Positions 62,418 to 64,000 of a stretch of 64,000 bases of DNA are shown piece after piece (position 1 is the stretch's first letter; each line of letters begins with the position of its first letter). Source of the stretch: an uncultured Glaciecola sp. (lineage in GTDB: Bacteria; Pseudomonadota; Gammaproteobacteria; Enterobacterales; Alteromonadaceae). The position numbers were made by a program, and so were the translations under genes. The stretch covers positions 1 through 64,000 of the forward strand of contig NZ_CALJHY010000016.1 of assembly GCF_937770335.1 (NCBI RefSeq). Direction: 5' to 3'. The notes below the pieces were generated by a model, which worked only from the letters and a program-made list of their open reading frames with translations, was not told the origin of the DNA and made no database searches.

Positions 62418-62669
62418 CTATTTGGTCTTGGTGATGTTCCTAAGAGCCGTATCTATATGGGTATTATTCGCATAGGCATAAATGTTCACATCGCCATCTA
62501 TATCGATCCCATCGCCTATTTTGATATTTGATTTTTCTAGTAGGTCCCATCGGTAACGTTTCGCGGTTAATCCGAGCGAGGTATAATTGTCGAGGCTGAG
62601 GCCGGTGCGATCTATGGTGCGTTTAATCGCACGTTGCAAAACCGCATAGTCGTCTGCTGTTATTTTCAT
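62418..62669 (-). CDS. Uncharacterised small protein
   Basis: 83 residues, cytoplasmic, unrecognised: helical N-terminal half (DDYAVLQRAIKRTIDRTGLSLDNY) and a beta-like C-terminal end (GDGIDIDGDVNIYAYANNTHID). It begins with MKITADDY at 62669, preceded by AAGGAACACC. It is monocistronic, with no phage genes around, though the size and composition fit small phage-derived proteins. Confidence 0.55.
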   Translation of the reverse strand: MKITADDYAVLQRAIKRTIDRTGLSLDNYTSLGLTAKRYRWDLLEKSNIKIGDGIDIDGDVNIYAYANNTHIDTALRNITKTK

Positions 62670-62930
62670 TTTGGTGTTCCTTCATTATCAAAAATGGTCT
62701 GTTACTGCAGGAATAGTTAACAATGAGCCGGATATACCGACTCACTTCTTTATAGAGTCACCAGCGCTAGCCCTGAAATTCGGACGCTAAATTGTAAGTC
62801 AGGTTACTTGCAACTGGCTCTATTTAAAGAGTGAAGTATAATTTCACCCCTCGCATTTGAACTGTAGACAGTATCAACAGCTAATCCGCTTTGAAGTATT
62901 AACTTCAAAGCGGACTAGGTGTTTTTTTAC

Positions 62931-64000
62931 TTAGATAGTAGAAGGCTTAAAGGGAAGATCCCTATATCGCTTGCCTGAAGCGGCAAAAACTGCATTACTT
63001 AAGGCTGCTGGGAATGGCCCTAAACCAGGCTCTCCAAGTCCTGTCGGTTTATCACCGTTATCAATAAAGTGCGCTCGTACTGTTGGCATTTCATCGATTC
63101 TGAGTACTGGATAGTTATGGAAGTTTGAATTCACTACGGCACCCTCTCTAAATACAATCTCCGTGCGCAACGAAAGTGCTGTCGCCATGACCACAGCCCC
63201 CTCCATTTGAGCGGTAGCGCTGTCTACATTTAATACCTGTCCACAATCTACAGCACAATCGACTTCGAGTACTTTTATATCGTCACCGTTAACTTCAACG
63301 AGCACTGCCATAGCGACATAAGATTCAAAGCTATAATGCACAGCTATGCCTATTCCTTGATTTTTAGGCAATTTATCTCGTGAGAACCACTTTGATTTCT
63401 CTGCGGCTAGAGCAAGTGCGCCTTTAGAACGTCGCACTTGAGTCTCTTGTTTTGGATCGTTGTTGTTATCGTAAATATTATTCAACAACGTTAGCGTATC
63501 TTTGCCTACTTTATTCGCTATTTCGTCGGCGAATGTTCCAAAAGCGAAACCATAGAAAATAGCGTAAACGGCTCTATACCAGCCAATCCTAGTATGCCGT
63601 TTGGCCTCTCCTGTTTCGGTTCGAATATTTTCGATACCAAATGGGTGATTAAATATATCACCTAAATTAGCCGCCGGTGCACGCTCAACTTGATCGTCGA
63701 ATAAAGACGCAATTGGCATAAAGGCAGCTCGGTGCAGCCAGCCAGAAACATTACCGTCTTCATCAATAGCAGCTTCAATATGTTGGGCATTAATAGAATG
63801 ATAGTAACCAGTGCGAGTATCTTCTTCTCTTGACCACGTTAATTGTACTGGTGCATTAACTGCTTTGGATAAGGCTGCGGCTTCTTGTACATAATCACAT
63901 TTAAATTTGCGACCAAACGCACCACCGGCCATCGTTACATGAACTAAAATATCTTTTGGATCGCGGTCTAGATATTGTGCCAACACTTTCTGTATATCTG
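62931..64000 (-). CDS. Molybdopterin-dependent aldehyde/isoquinoline oxidoreductase, large subunit (partial)
   Basis: C-terminal part of a xanthine-dehydrogenase-type large subunit; the frame is open to the right edge, so the N-terminus is missing. Molybdopterin-binding landmarks: HVTMAGGAFGRKFKCDYVQEAAALSK, SREEDTRTGYYHSINAQHI, GWYRAVYAIF and TGLGEPGLGPFPAALSNAVF with the invariant Glu. The glycine-rich pieces and length resemble isoquinoline 1-oxidoreductase beta subunit (IorB). An Fe-S small subunit should lie to the right. Confidence 0.88.
   Translation of the reverse strand, partial: DIQKVLAQYLDRDPKDILVHVTMAGGAFGRKFKCDYVQEAAALSKAVNAPVQLTWSREEDTRTGYYHSINAQHIEAAIDEDGNVSGWLHRAAFMPIASLFDDQVERAPAANLGDIFNHPFGIENIRTETGEAKRHTRIGWYRAVYAIFYGFAFGTFADEIANKVGKDTLTLLNNIYDNNNDPKQETQVRRSKGALALAAEKSKWFSRDKLPKNQGIGIAVHYSFESYVAMAVLVEVNGDDIKVLEVDCAVDCGQVLNVDSATAQMEGAVVMATALSLRTEIVFREGAVVNSNFHNYPVLRIDEMPTVRAHFIDNGDKPTGLGEPGLGPFPAALSNAVFAASGKRYRDLPFKPSTI

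Overview
The window reads as chromosome of a marine gammaproteobacterium of the order Alteromonadales, most like Paraglaciecola/Glaciecola. This is inferred from moderate A+T richness, the gene orders aspS-nudB-ruvC-ruvA-ruvB and ybgC-tolQRAB-pal-cpoB, the aroF-tyrA pair with a TyrR box, nadA beside two tRNA-Lys genes, and typical marine accessory genes. No search was run; family calls come from motifs read in the translations.

Region 1 (1-13.1 kb) is ordinary chromosome: the tail of a double-domain TetR regulator, an acyl-CoA dehydrogenase, small conserved proteins (SAP, DUF2789), an APH-fold homoserine kinase-like protein, psiE-nhaC, dps, a patatin-like lipase and a Tricorn-like protease. 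Region 2 (13.1-20.6 kb) is patchy. It holds a gutted IS6-type element with passengers between 27-bp inverted ends, an msrB-msrA-msrA-like methionine sulfoxide repair cluster, small lipoproteins (one frameshifted), a RRF_GI gene, and a broken integrase just outside the next island.

Region 3 (20,584-36,775) is a 16.1-kb island inserted in the 3' end of tRNA-Ser(GGA). A 73-bp copy of the tRNA end marks the far boundary, and TCTACTCA-type repeats lie inside both ends. It carries a repeat-rich non-coding left end, a two-component system whose kinase stop codon lies in the end of an IS3 remnant, a secreted protein, a lipoprotein joining TPR-like repeats to a secretin-like C-terminus, decayed genes, small lipoproteins, a dihaem cytochrome c, an orphan integron attC site, a pair of membrane-anchored paralogues, and next to the P4-type integrase a 507-residue protein with motifs of a miniature T7-like single-subunit polymerase.

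Region 4 (36.8-55.5 kb, core) holds nadA, two tRNA-Lys genes, the Tol-Pal operon, a candidate small RNA, ruvBAC-nudB-aspS, a Fur-type-controlled ferric ABC transporter, yciH, a double-receiver protein and pheA. Region 5 (55.6-59.6 kb) is a metal-handling block: merR-merT-merP without merA, a GDCCVxC protein, then a bufferin RiPP locus (bufA2-bufB-bufC) whose precursor carries an exact 61-residue duplication of its cysteine pattern. Region 6 (59.7-64 kb) has aroF-tyrA behind a perfect TyrR box, a small unknown gene and the end of a molybdopterin dehydrogenase large subunit running off the right edge.

The strongest candidates for undescribed biology are the polymerase-like protein beside the island integrase, the mer-linked duplicated bufferin locus, the island's kinase/regulator plus secretin-like lipoprotein, and the small RNA between ybgC and ruvB.
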